Shown: positions 28,591-38,325 of the stretch, piece after piece
How positions within the stretch are numbered: the stretch's first letter is position 1
Layout of the letters: each line of letters begins with the position of its first letter
Source of the DNA: Clostridium sp. Cult1
Lineage (GTDB): Bacteria > Bacillota > Clostridia > Tissierellales > Tepidimicrobiaceae
DNA: 64,000 nt
Assembly: GCF_021655095.1 (NCBI RefSeq)
Contig: NZ_PPXW01000001.1
Span: 2,123,859 to 2,187,858, forward strand
Reading direction: 5' to 3'
The notes under the pieces: model-generated
Seen by the model: the letters and a program-made list of their open reading frames with translations, nothing else
What the model was told of the DNA's origin: nothing
Database searches by the model: none
Position numbers and translations under genes: made by a program

Positions 28591-28622
28591 AAAACTTCCC
28601 TAAATTTCAGGGAAGTTTTTAT
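28591..28622 (+). terminator. Terminator of the ABC-TetR operon
   Basis: Stem AAAACTTCCCT (28591-28601) with AGGGAAGTTTT (28609-28619), 7-base loop and T tail. Confidence 0.88.
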
Positions 28623-28711
28623 TTCAATAAAACTCCTTGACATGAAGGCTAAACTCTGTTAATTTATAAAGAAAATATTATATCAATATCTATTAAAATA
28701 CCTATAAATAG

Positions 28712-30226
<1,515 letters not shown>

Positions 30227-30237
30227 GAGGTCTAAAT

Positions 30238-31743
30238 TTGATACTAATCTTAGATTTAGGCGGAAAATTCAGTCGGTTTTTAGGCAGAAAGATAAGAGAA
30301 TCTAATGTATATTGTGAGATAGTGCCCTATAGTTATTCTTTGGAGAAGGTTAAAGTGAAAAGGCCAGAAGGTATTATCATATCTGGTGGAGAACCAAGGG
30401 ATATAGGAGTCATAGATCCAAAGATATTTAAACTAGGTGTGCCCATTTTATCTATTGGATACGGTGCAGATATTATGACACAGGTTTTTAAAGGCAATTC
30501 AACAAAACCTGAAATCCACAATTATAGATTCGAAGTCATTAATGTAGATAAGGAAAGCTTATTATTTAATGGGCTAGGAGAAAACCTGCCTTTATGGATA
30601 GATAAAGAATATGTATTTGATATTATTCCTGAAGGTTTTAAACCTATAGGCAATTTAGATGGAAAAGTAGTAGCATTGGAAAAGAAAGATCAGAAAATAT
30701 ATGGGGTAAAGTTCCACCCGGAAATTGAAACATCTAATGAAGGAAAGGATATAATAGATAATTTCTTGTTTAAGATTTGTAATTGTGATTCAAATTGGAA
30801 TATGGAAGAATTTATTGAAAATAGCATAGAAGAAATAAAGCGGGAAGTAGGAAATAGAAAAGCCCTATGTGCATTATCTGGTGGCGTAGATTCTTCGGTG
30901 GCAGCAGTATTAGTTCATCGAGCCATTGGAGATAATCTAGTATGTGTTTTTGTTGACCACGGTCTTCTCAGGAAGGATGAAAAAGAACAGGTAGAAAAGG
31001 TATTTAGAGATGAGTTCCATATGAATCTTATAACTGTAGATGCAAAAGAAAGATTTTTAAATAAACTTAAAGGCATTATCGATCCGGAACAAAAAAGAAA
31101 GATTATCGGTGAAGAATTCATTAGGGTATTTGAAGAAGAGCAGAAAAAGCTTAATGATATAGGATACTTAGTTCAAGGAACCATATATCCAGATGTTATT
31201 GAGTCTGGGCTAGATGGAGAAGTAGCAGTAAAAAGCCACCATAATGTGGGTGGACTTCCTAAGGACATTAATTTTGAACTAATAGAGCCATTGAGACAAT
31301 TATTTAAGGATGAAGTTAGGGAAGTTGGAAAGCTTTTAGGTATATCTGAAGATATAGTAAATAGACAGCCTTTCCCGGGGCCTGGATTAGGAGTTAGAGT
31401 TTTAGGGGAAGTTACTGAAGAAAAGTTAGATATAGTTAGAGAAGCAGATTATATATTTAGGGATGAAATTAAAAAAGCGAAATGGGATGATAAAATCTGG
31501 CAATACTTTGCAGCTATTCCTAATATTAAATCTGTAGGAGTAACCCATGGGGAAAGGACTTATAATTATACTATAGTACTAAGGGCAATAAACTCCATAG
31601 ATGGTATGACTGCGGAATGGGTAAAATTACCTTTAGAATTATTGGAAAAGATTTCCGATAGAATAGTAAAAGAAGTTCCTCAGGTAAATAGAGTAGTATA
31701 TGACATAACAAATAAACCTCCTGCGACGATCGAATGGGAGTAG
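30238..31743 (+). CDS. guaA: GMP synthase with glutaminase domain lacking the catalytic Cys
   Basis: Converts XMP to GMP. The synthetase half is intact: PP-loop ALSGGVDSS (about 212-220), QGTIYPDVIES, FPGPGLGVRVLGEV and C-terminus PPATIEWE. The N-terminal glutamine amidotransferase half is not: where active enzymes have GICYGMQ this reads SIGYGAD, with Gly74 (codon GGA) replacing the nucleophilic Cys. His160 and Glu162 (FHPEI) remain, but the domain is shortened after ISGGEP and SHGDRV is lost. It should therefore use free ammonia. TTG start after AGGAGG. Forms an operon with guaB. Confidence 0.95.
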   Translation: MILILDLGGKFSRFLGRKIRESNVYCEIVPYSYSLEKVKVKRPEGIIISGGEPRDIGVIDPKIFKLGVPILSIGYGADIMTQVFKGNSTKPEIHNYRFEVINVDKESLLFNGLGENLPLWIDKEYVFDIIPEGFKPIGNLDGKVVALEKKDQKIYGVKFHPEIETSNEGKDIIDNFLFKICNCDSNWNMEEFIENSIEEIKREVGNRKALCALSGGVDSSVAAVLVHRAIGDNLVCVFVDHGLLRKDEKEQVEKVFRDEFHMNLITVDAKERFLNKLKGIIDPEQKRKIIGEEFIRVFEEEQKKLNDIGYLVQGTIYPDVIESGLDGEVAVKSHHNVGGLPKDINFELIEPLRQLFKDEVREVGKLLGISEDIVNRQPFPGPGLGVRVLGEVTEEKLDIVREADYIFRDEIKKAKWDDKIWQYFAAIPNIKSVGVTHGERTYNYTIVLRAINSIDGMTAEWVKLPLELLEKISDRIVKEVPQVNRVVYDITNKPPATIEWE

Positions 31744-31885
31744 TACCCAGTTTCATGTGGCATTAGGAGTAGATGGAACTGTGTATTACCCCTGACAGGG
31801 TTGGCCAGGCTTGTACCGACTGTAAGGAGGTAGAAGTTCCCAATCCCAATTCCACCCGATCTCTCATGCATGGAACTTGCTATAG
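31744..31885 (+). ncRNA. Structured RNA candidate downstream of guaA
   Basis: Right after the guaA stop lies a more GC-rich 140-base segment that can close on itself: GTTTCATG (31750-31757) with CATGGAAC (31869-31876, one G-T pair), GGAACT (31775-31780) with AGTTCC (31835-31840), and hairpin ACCC-CTGACA-GGGT (31788-31801). Neither strand encodes a convincing protein. A long interrupted rod of this size could be a 6S-like or other housekeeping RNA, but I could not match a named family. No T-rich terminator follows directly. Confidence 0.4.
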
Positions 31886-31966
31886 CAATGACATAAGCAT
31901 AGAGTATAATAATCTTTATTTTATAAGTTTAATGATATAATAAATCCAAGGGGGTTGTGAATCACA

Positions 31967-32143
31967 ATTGCCAATACTATTAGAATCGAAGAAATTAAAG
32001 AAAAGACAATTCAGAGTTTTAGAAATTACCCAGCAGATAAAGCAATATTATTTGGCTCATATGCCAAAGGAGAAGCTAATGATAAAAGTGATGTAGATTA
32101 TAGTGATTCTATAAATAATAGTATAGCATGTGTATTTAATTAA
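31967..32143 (+). pseudogene. Nucleotidyltransferase (MNT-type) N-terminal remnant
   Basis: An open stretch without a normal start reads TIRIEEIKEKTIQSF, then KAILFGSYAKGEANDKSDVDY before running out at a TAA. GS-x10-D-x-D is the core of MNT-type nucleotidyltransferases, antitoxins of HEPN toxins. The rest of the domain and any HEPN partner are missing. AAGGGGG lies near 31949, but the frame it would open is broken by TAG. Confidence 0.6.
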
Positions 32144-32186
32144 ATAATGCTTTAAATGAGGTGAAAAAAGTGGTTAGATTAAGAAA

Positions 32187-32209
32187 ATCCTTCTAAACGA
32201 TAGAAGGAT
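32187..32209 (+). other. Leader hairpin before the ABC exporter gene
   Basis: ATCCTTCTA (32187-32195), AACGA loop, TAGAAGGAT (32201-32209), perfect 9-bp stem. A further CCTTCTA at 32218-32224 could compete for the right arm, so it might act as a simple switch; no T run follows. Confidence 0.4.
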
Positions 32210-32261
32210 AATATAAACCTTCTATTGTTATTTAAACTAATAATCAATAGGAGGATTTAAA

Positions 32262-33854
32262 ATGAAAAAATATATAAGAAATAACTTAAAATCACTAATA
32301 CTAGCCGTTGCTTTTTCTGTACTATCTGCAATATTTGCAGTAAGGGTACAATTTCTTAAGGGAGATGTTCTAGATTATGCCTTATCTAGAAGTTTTGACA
32401 ATACCCTAAGATATGGACTTGACCTAGGCCTGTTTATAGTTTTGGAATTAAGCTTTTTCTATCTCTATGATAGGTGTAGGGGAAGGTTTGCTGTTGGTAG
32501 CATGAAAGAAATAAGATTCGATTACTTTCAAGGTTTACTACGGATGGACTATCCAGCTTTTCTAAAAAAGAAACAAGGTGAATATATAGCAAAGTATACT
32601 AATGAGATGGAGATAATTGAAAACCAATATTTCGGATCCATTCCAATGCTAGCTGAGATTATAATTAAAATTGTAATAGTAAGTATTTCCTTGTTTATTT
32701 TAGAATATAGGATAGCAATAACTACCTTAGTGCTTTTGACTATGCCTTTATATGTACCAAAACTAGTTGAAAAGAAATTACAAAAAGCGCAGATGGAATT
32801 TGTTAATCAATTTGAAAATCATATAAGGACTATAACAGATTGGCTTAATGGATTTGAAATCATTAAAAATTTTTCTATTGAAAAAAATATTAAAGAAAAG
32901 TTTATCAAATTAAATGAAGTTACCATGAAGAAAAACTTGAGAAAGAGGCAGATGAGTTATTTAACTAGAACTATTTCCGCTATATTATCATATTTTGCAC
33001 ATTTTGTAATATTAGCATTTGCAGCGTATCTAGTATTAAATGGAGAATTTACAGCTGGAGACTTTTTTATTGCAGTTGGGATGATTGATCAACTATCATA
33101 TCCTATTATTTCTTTATCCTATTTTATACAGGGTCTAGTTTCTGTAAAGCCGGTAAATCAATCAATACTAAAATTTATTGAGGAAAAATCAGCTAAGTAT
33201 GGAGAAAAGGAAATATTTAAAGAAAGTTTCAGAGAAGTAGTATTTGATAATGTATTTTTTGCATATGAAAACCAAGAATATGTTTTGAGTGGATTAAATA
33301 TGAAATTTATAAGAGATAGACAATATTTGCTACAAGGAACAAGTGGTTCAGGAAAAACAACTAGTATGAATCTATTGTTAAATTATTATGAACCGAATTC
33401 AGGTGTTATAAAAATTAATGATATTCCAGTAAATGAAATAAAAAACTTAAGTGAAATTATTACTGTAATGAGACAGGATGCAATATTGTTTGAAGATACA
33501 CTTAAAAATAATATTACCATGTACCAAGACATTTCAGATGAAGAGGTAATTGCCATATTATCTAAAGTAGGTCTAGATAATTATGCAAATCAAGAAGGGT
33601 TAAAATTGCTAATCCAAGAAGGTGGAACTAATCTTTCAGGAGGAGAAAAAAGAAGGATTACCCTGGCTAGATCAATACTTAGGAAAACACCTATATTAAT
33701 CTTAGATGAACCGCTAGCTAATTTGGATGAAAGAAATGCTAGGGAAATTGAAACGCAGCTGTTATCGATAAGGGATAGGACTCTAATCATTATTTCGCAT
33801 CAATTTAGCCTTAAAAATATAAACAAATTAGATGAGATAATAGAGTTTAAGTAA
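32262..33854 (+). CDS. ABC exporter, fused membrane and ATPase domains
   Basis: A 530-aa half-transporter of the MsbA/LmrA type. The N-terminal six-helix domain (about 10-300) precedes the ATPase: Walker A GTSGSGKTT (359-367), Q loop VMRQDAILFED, signature NLSGGEKRR, Walker B ILILDEPLANLD, H loop ISHQ. It works as a dimer to export lipids, peptides or drugs. GGAGG precedes the ATG. No peptidase domain or precursor peptide gene is seen next to it. Confidence 0.9.
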   Translation: MKKYIRNNLKSLILAVAFSVLSAIFAVRVQFLKGDVLDYALSRSFDNTLRYGLDLGLFIVLELSFFYLYDRCRGRFAVGSMKEIRFDYFQGLLRMDYPAFLKKKQGEYIAKYTNEMEIIENQYFGSIPMLAEIIIKIVIVSISLFILEYRIAITTLVLLTMPLYVPKLVEKKLQKAQMEFVNQFENHIRTITDWLNGFEIIKNFSIEKNIKEKFIKLNEVTMKKNLRKRQMSYLTRTISAILSYFAHFVILAFAAYLVLNGEFTAGDFFIAVGMIDQLSYPIISLSYFIQGLVSVKPVNQSILKFIEEKSAKYGEKEIFKESFREVVFDNVFFAYENQEYVLSGLNMKFIRDRQYLLQGTSGSGKTTSMNLLLNYYEPNSGVIKINDIPVNEIKNLSEIITVMRQDAILFEDTLKNNITMYQDISDEEVIAILSKVGLDNYANQEGLKLLIQEGGTNLSGGEKRRITLARSILRKTPILILDEPLANLDERNAREIETQLLSIRDRTLIIISHQFSLKNINKLDEIIEFK

Positions 33855-33855
33855 T

Positions 33856-33900
33856 AATAAAACCATAGTAGGGTTAAAACCCTACTATGGTTTTATTATA
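33856..33900. terminator. Strong terminator after the ABC exporter gene
   Basis: Twenty-base arms (33856-33875 and 33878-33897) are perfectly complementary, with A/T tracts on both sides. Confidence 0.9.
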
Positions 33901-34032
33901 TGGATACTAGTATTATTTTATTTAATTGAAAAATATTGGACTTCTAAATTGTATATATAGTGAAGGGGAGTTGGTGAGATGAAAACCACTACGTAGGGGA
34001 AATTCTTGTGACTGTTCTATTAAAAAATGAGC

Positions 34033-34085
34033 CTGACATTACTACACGCTTAGTATTATAATTACATTACTACAGATATAGTAAT
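34033..34085 (+). promoter_or_regulatory. Promoter with tandem BlaI-type operators
   Basis: CTGACA (34033-34038), 18 bases, TATAAT (34057-34062). Two inverted repeats of the same build: ATTACTA-N6-TAGTATT (34038-34057, one mismatch) in the spacer and ATTACTA-N6-TAGTAAT (34066-34085) over the start region, 28 bp centre to centre. Both begin ATTACTACA, like BlaI/MecI operators. They remain although the repressor gene is broken. Confidence 0.7.
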
Positions 34086-34104
34086 ATGGTTGAGGAGTGA
34101 TAAA

Positions 34105-34479
34105 ATGCGAAAACTATCAGAAAGTGAATTATCTATTATGATGAAAATATGGGAAGAAAATAGACCCTTATATTTAGATGAGATAATAGAATTATTACAA
34201 GAGTGTAATTGAGCAGAAAGTACGGTGAGAAATTTTTTATCTAGGATAATAGATAAAGGATATCTAAAAACAGAAAAGGATGGAAGAAAAAATGTATATT
34301 TACCAATAGTTTCTTAAGGCTATATAAATAAAAAAAGCAAAGGAATTATAGAAAAGCTTTATGATAATTCTATAAAAAAATTTGTAGTAGAATTATATGA
34401 ATCAAATTCTATTGACAATGGTGATCTGTTAGAATTAAAAAAGTACTTAGATGAAAAGATAGAAGAAAGATGTGAGTAG
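34105..34479 (+). pseudogene. BlaI/MecI family repressor with two nonsense codons
   Basis: One continuous frame from ATG 34105 to TAG 34477-34479 reads KLSESELSIMMKIWEENRPL, then STVRNFLSRIIDKGYLKTEK and a helical dimer tail, the winged-helix BlaI pattern. It is broken by TGA at 34210-34212, at the place where the family has Trp before STV, and by TAA at 34315-34317. Reading frame is otherwise kept, so these are point mutations. Good ribosome site (GAGGAG). Overlaps the blaR1-like gene by 8 bp, the normal operon layout. Confidence 0.85.
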
Positions 34480-35266
34480 GGTGAAACAACTATTTATAAT
34501 TAGTATTCTAATGAGCTTAGTTATACTTCCTCTATTAATTGACAGAAAGTTAAGAGGTGTTAAATTTTCTAGCAAAGTTTATTATATCATTTGGATTATT
34601 ATTGCTATAAGGCTTATACTACCTTTTAATATAAGTATGGAGAATTCTATATACAAAGTTAGTAGCCCTATAGCAGAATATAAAACTTCAGATTACAAGC
34701 CGAAGGAGGACCAATTAGGAGTAAAACTGCTTTCTAAAGAAAATATTCAATATGAAGATAGTGAGACAGATTTAAAGGATGCAAAGAAACTAAATTTTAT
34801 AGGTATGATAAGAGATAACTTATTTAATATCTGGTTAGCAGGTGATATTCTGTATTTTGTATATAATTCATCCTTTTATTTAGCATTCAAATATAGAGTA
34901 AAGAAAAACTTATCCCCTGTAAGTGAAGATATTGAAGAAAAGTTTAATGATATAAAAGCCTGTATGGTGCCAGGGAGTAAAATTATGGTAAAGGAGGGTC
35001 ATATAATAGATTCACCTATGATTACGGGTATAGCTAAACCAATATTATTAGTTCACGAGAATATAAACATAAGAAATATTGACTATATATTTGCACATGA
35101 GTTGGTACACTTAAAGAGAAAAGACTTAGTTTATAAATTAATTATTTTTCTTGCAACATCTATACATTGGTTTAATACAGTAATACATCTTATGGAGAAA
35201 ATAGCTAATGAGGACGTAGAATTATCTTGTGATGAAGAAGTTACTAAGAATATGAGAAGAGAATAA
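34472..35266 (+). CDS. Truncated BlaR1/MecR1-like M56 metallopeptidase
   Basis: A 264-aa membrane peptidase of the BlaR1 family that would cleave BlaI when a signal arrives. N-terminal helices, then the zinc site HELVH in YIFAHELVHLKRKD and the third ligand in NEDVELSCDEEV are present. Normal members run on for at least 100 residues, often with a sensor domain; here the frame stops at MRRE, directly next to a fragment of an unrelated ABC-F gene. Probably non-functional with a broken blaI upstream. Confidence 0.75.
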   Translation: MSRVKQLFIISILMSLVILPLLIDRKLRGVKFSSKVYYIIWIIIAIRLILPFNISMENSIYKVSSPIAEYKTSDYKPKEDQLGVKLLSKENIQYEDSETDLKDAKKLNFIGMIRDNLFNIWLAGDILYFVYNSSFYLAFKYRVKKNLSPVSEDIEEKFNDIKACMVPGSKIMVKEGHIIDSPMITGIAKPILLVHENINIRNIDYIFAHELVHLKRKDLVYKLIIFLATSIHWFNTVIHLMEKIANEDVELSCDEEVTKNMRRE

Positions 35267-35424
35267 AGGAATTGGAAAGGATAATAGAGGAATATGAGAA
35301 TTTAATTGCAAGAAAGGGAATAGAAATTAATATTTATGCCACGGATTATAACAAATTGAACGATTTATATAATGAAAAAGTGAAACTTGAAGATCAGCTT
35401 GATAAACTTCTTGGGAATGGGTAA
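35248..35424 (+). pseudogene. C-terminal fragment, probably ABC-F ATPase
   Basis: In another frame than the truncated blaR1 gene, 58 codons read RIKELERIIEEYENLIARKG, then INIYATDYNKLNDLYNEKVK and end at a TAA. This charged coiled coil looks like the tail of an ABC-F ribosome-protection ATPase. The rest is absent and no start codon is present; the join with the blaR1 gene near 35250 looks like a deletion breakpoint. Family call is tentative. Confidence 0.5.
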
Positions 35425-35685
35425 TGTTACATGAACAGACTAGATTCTATAAACCTTAACAGATAATATAGAGCATGTATCTAAATATCTTGGTTTTATA
35501 CTGATAATATGTAGATTTACTATATATGGAGGTAGGCAGAAATCATGGTTCCAATGCAAGATGGAACCAATAGTGGGTAGCTTAAAAAGAATTATGTTCT
35601 TGAGAATCAATAGTAAATGAAAATTCACTAGTAATTAGGGTATAAGAATATTGATAAATATTTTCTAATTATAAGGGAGGTTATT

Positions 35686-36705
35686 ATGTCTGATAATATA
35701 ATTTTAAAAATTGAACCCTTAGGTTTTAGATGGGGAGTAGAAGATCCGTTTTTATTTTGTGCTCATCATAAGGATGATTATCCAAAGGGAAATGAAGAAC
35801 TTGGTGTAGATGGGGAGAGCTTAAAGAATAGAAATATTGGAAATGATTTTGAAATACGAGACGGGTTTAGAATGTATCATGGCAAAAAGGTACCAGGATT
35901 TCCAGTTCACCCACATAGGGGATTTGAAACTGTAACTATAGTATTAGAAGGATTTGTAGACCATTCAGATTCCCATGGTGCAACAGGAAGGTACGGCGAA
36001 GGGGATGTACAGTGGATGACTGCAGGAAGTGGCCTTCAACATGCAGAGATGTTTCCATTAGTGAATCAGGACAAGGAAAACCCACTACATCTATTTCAAG
36101 TATGGCTAAATCTACCTAAGAAGGATAAGTTTGCTGATCCTTATTATAAAATGTTATGGTCTGAAGATATACCTATTATAGAGGATGTTGATGATAATGG
36201 CAGAATAAATACCATAAGACTTATTGCTGGAAAATATAAGGAATATAATGCTTTAGAACCAGCACCTTCATCTTGGGCAAATGATGAAAACAACAAAGTA
36301 AACATATGGATAATAACCATGGAACCTAATGCTATATTTAAGATTCCTAAGGTTAGTAGTACAATTACTAGAAATCTCTATTATTATAATGGAGATACAT
36401 TGAAAATTAATGGAAATGATGTAAGGGTAGATAATAGGTTTAAGCTCAATGGTAATGAAAACATTGAATTGATAAATGGGGATAGGGAAAGCCATATGCT
36501 ATTATTAGAAGGAGAGCCTATAGAAGAGCCAGTAGTAGCCTATGGACCATTTGTTATGAATACTATGGAGGAAATAAAACAAGCTTATGCAGATTATCAG
36601 GATACCCAGTTTGGAGGATGGCCTTGGGATAGAAAGGACCCTGTTCATACTAAGGAGAAGATCAGATTTGCAAAATATTCTGATGGCACAGTAGAGAATA
36701 GATGA
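35686..36705 (+). CDS. Pirin family protein
   Basis: A 339-aa bicupin. The metal-binding residues are visible in VHPHRGFETVT (two His), HSDSHGATG, and GLQHAEMFP (His and Glu). The second cupin domain and C-terminus (FGGWPWDRKDPVH) are complete. Some pirins act as quercetinase-like dioxygenases, others as redox-sensitive regulators; the role in an anaerobe is unclear. GGGAGG precedes the ATG. Single gene, with a decayed region upstream. Confidence 0.92.
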   Translation: MSDNIILKIEPLGFRWGVEDPFLFCAHHKDDYPKGNEELGVDGESLKNRNIGNDFEIRDGFRMYHGKKVPGFPVHPHRGFETVTIVLEGFVDHSDSHGATGRYGEGDVQWMTAGSGLQHAEMFPLVNQDKENPLHLFQVWLNLPKKDKFADPYYKMLWSEDIPIIEDVDDNGRINTIRLIAGKYKEYNALEPAPSSWANDENNKVNIWIITMEPNAIFKIPKVSSTITRNLYYYNGDTLKINGNDVRVDNRFKLNGNENIELINGDRESHMLLLEGEPIEEPVVAYGPFVMNTMEEIKQAYADYQDTQFGGWPWDRKDPVHTKEKIRFAKYSDGTVENR

Positions 36706-36768
36706 GGGATTAGGCTAGTATTCTTTTAATAGTAGTAGAATAATAGATTATCTAGAAGTAGAAAAGAC

Positions 36769-36810
36769 AAACCTGATAAAAGCAAAAAATTGCTTTTATC
36801 AGGTTTATTT
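36769..36810. terminator. Bidirectional terminator after the pirin gene
   Basis: Seventeen-base arms (36769-36785 and 36790-36806) with an AAAA loop and a T-rich tail; it also faces the end of the minus-strand DsrE gene. Confidence 0.9.
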
Positions 36811-36838
36811 TATTATTATGGTTATTAGATATTAAATA

Positions 36839-37210
36839 CTAATTTAATTGTAAAGACTTTTTAGCTTCTAAAACAGCATCAACAACATAATCAGCATCAA
36901 TAACCTCTGCACCTTCTACTAAAGTATTTTCATCTACACCATTATGGATCATACATGATGAACAAACTTTTAATTTCCCACCAGCATCTAAAAATGCAGG
37001 TAGCAATTTGGAAATTGGTTCAAAGGGTTCTCCTATATCTATCTTATCTGCATAGCCTTCAGTAGCTAAATGCACCCCGTCAGATAAAAGTATTAATTCT
37101 ACAGCATGACCTTTCTGGGCTGCTTTCAATCCCATTGTAAAAGCTATTGTAACATTATTTGAATCTCTTTCGTGTTGTGTTAAAGTAATTAATAGATCAA
37201 TATTTTCCAT
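36839..37210 (-). CDS. DsrE-family sulfur-relay protein
   Basis: A 123-aa cytoplasmic protein of the DsrE/F fold: LLITLTQHERDSNNVTIAF at the start and LKVCSSCMIHNGV near 82-92, where the first Cys corresponds to the persulfide-carrying position. Such proteins move sulfane sulfur between enzymes. AAGGAGGT precedes the ATG. The upstream inverted repeat CATACCC/GGGTATG looks like a CsoR/CstR-class operator; CstR senses persulfides, which fits. Confidence 0.85.
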   Translation of the reverse strand: MENIDLLITLTQHERDSNNVTIAFTMGLKAAQKGHAVELILLSDGVHLATEGYADKIDIGEPFEPISKLLPAFLDAGGKLKVCSSCMIHNGVDENTLVEGAEVIDADYVVDAVLEAKKSLQLN

Positions 37211-37239
37211 TACCTTAATACCTCCTTATTTGATATTCT

Positions 37240-37264
37240 ATTCATACCCAATGGGGGTATGAAT
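37240..37264. promoter_or_regulatory. CsoR/CstR-type operator before the DsrE gene
   Basis: ATTCATACCC (37240-37249), 5-base centre, GGGTATGAAT (37255-37264), exact inverted repeat with a run of G in the middle, the shape of CsoR/RcnR/CstR operators. It lies 30 bp before the DsrE start on the minus strand. Confidence 0.6.
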
Positions 37265-37469
37265 AATCGAGATAAAAGATTTTTTTAGATAAGATAAAGT
37301 TTTAAAATAGATTGAAAACCTTGTAAAATTTATTATTTGTCTAATGTTGATTATAAGAAAAATTATAATGAGTAATTAAGTAATGCCCGGGTATAGGGAA
37401 TATTACAATAACATAAATATCCTCTAGTACATATAATTTATATTAAGAATTTTTAAAGGAGAGATATTT

Positions 37470-37931
37470 ATGATAAGAAAAAATATAATAATAGTGGTAG
37501 TATTACTTATAACTGTATTACTAATGGGATGTACAATAACTAAAGAAGCAATAACAAAAGAAGCATTTGTAGAAAGAATGGAAAATGAAGGCTACGCTAT
37601 AGCAGATGCTACAGACCAATTCGATGAAGGAGTAGTAAAATCTGTAACATTGGCAATTAATGATAAATTTCAAATAGAGTTTTTTGATATGCCAAATGCA
37701 GACTCAGCAATAGTATCTTTTAATACAAATAAGGAAAATATTCAGAATGTTAAAGGAGGAAAATATGTAGAGAAATCAAAGAGTGGATCAAATTTTGATT
37801 CCTATAAATTGAAAACAGATGAGTCATATTATGTAGTATCTAGAATAGAGGATACTTTTATATATGCTGTAGTACCAGAAGATGAGAAGGATAATCTAGA
37901 TAAGGTATTAACATTATTAGAGTATAACTAA
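37470..37931 (+). CDS. Small lipoprotein of unknown function
   Basis: A 153-aa exported lipoprotein: positive N-terminus, hydrophobic core IIIVVVLLITVLL and lipobox LMGC at about 18-21, so it is anchored outside the membrane. The mature part has alternating charged and hydrophobic strands (VTLAINDKFQIEFFDM; ESYYVVSRIEDTFIYAVV) and resembles no family I can name with confidence. AGGAGAG precedes the ATG. Confidence 0.75.
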   Translation: MIRKNIIIVVVLLITVLLMGCTITKEAITKEAFVERMENEGYAIADATDQFDEGVVKSVTLAINDKFQIEFFDMPNADSAIVSFNTNKENIQNVKGGKYVEKSKSGSNFDSYKLKTDESYYVVSRIEDTFIYAVVPEDEKDNLDKVLTLLEYN

Positions 37932-38084
37932 ATAGTTGGTAAAATAGATTAATTTGTATATCTAATGCTAAGATATACACCCCATATTCAATATCCTGAA
38001 CCTTTATCAACTCTTCTATCGTGTTACCATAAGACTTATATGATATAATATACATCGTTATAAAATCTAAAAAGGAGAAAAGGA

Positions 38085-38255
38085 ATTAAAAAATTTAGTC
38101 AAAAATCAAAAATAACAATAATACTTATGATAAGCTTACTTACTTTTAGCCTAACTGGTTGTGCTCAAATTAGGTACAATCTTAAAACTATGAAGGGTGA
38201 ATTAATAGGTATACATAATTTCTGTTATAAGCAAGAGTATTTTAGATGGACATGA
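38085..38255 (+). pseudogene. Truncated lipoprotein gene (DUF5052-like)
   Basis: After AAAGGAGA (38071-38078) a frame with ATT where ATG is expected reads KKFSQKSKITIILMISLL, lipobox LTGC, then AQIRYNLKTMKGELIG, and ends after 56 codons. This is the front of a clostridial DUF5052-type lipoprotein whose remaining 100 or more residues are missing. The start codon and the body are both lost, so it is a remnant. Confidence 0.55.
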
Positions 38256-38256
38256 T

Positions 38257-38310
38257 AAATGCTCTTTTCTGGACATTGTTTAACCTTTCAGGAAAAGAGC
38301 ATTTTCTTAT
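38257..38310. terminator. Bidirectional hairpin terminator
   Basis: AAATGCTCTTTTC (38257-38269) with GAAAAGAGCATTT (38292-38304), then TTC and more T. Faces the end of the minus-strand DUF2935 gene. Confidence 0.7.
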
Positions 38311-38325
38311 CTAGTTAAATATGGC

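Noticed and set aside
31680-31871. Minus-strand open frame over the end of guaA and the RNA candidate
   Set aside because: It is the reverse of the conserved guaA C-terminus plus the structured segment; no ribosome site.
34210-34212. TGA in blaI as Trp recoding or selenocysteine
   Set aside because: A second stop (TAA) breaks the same gene, and TGA is used as a true stop in many genes here; no SECIS-like structure noticed.
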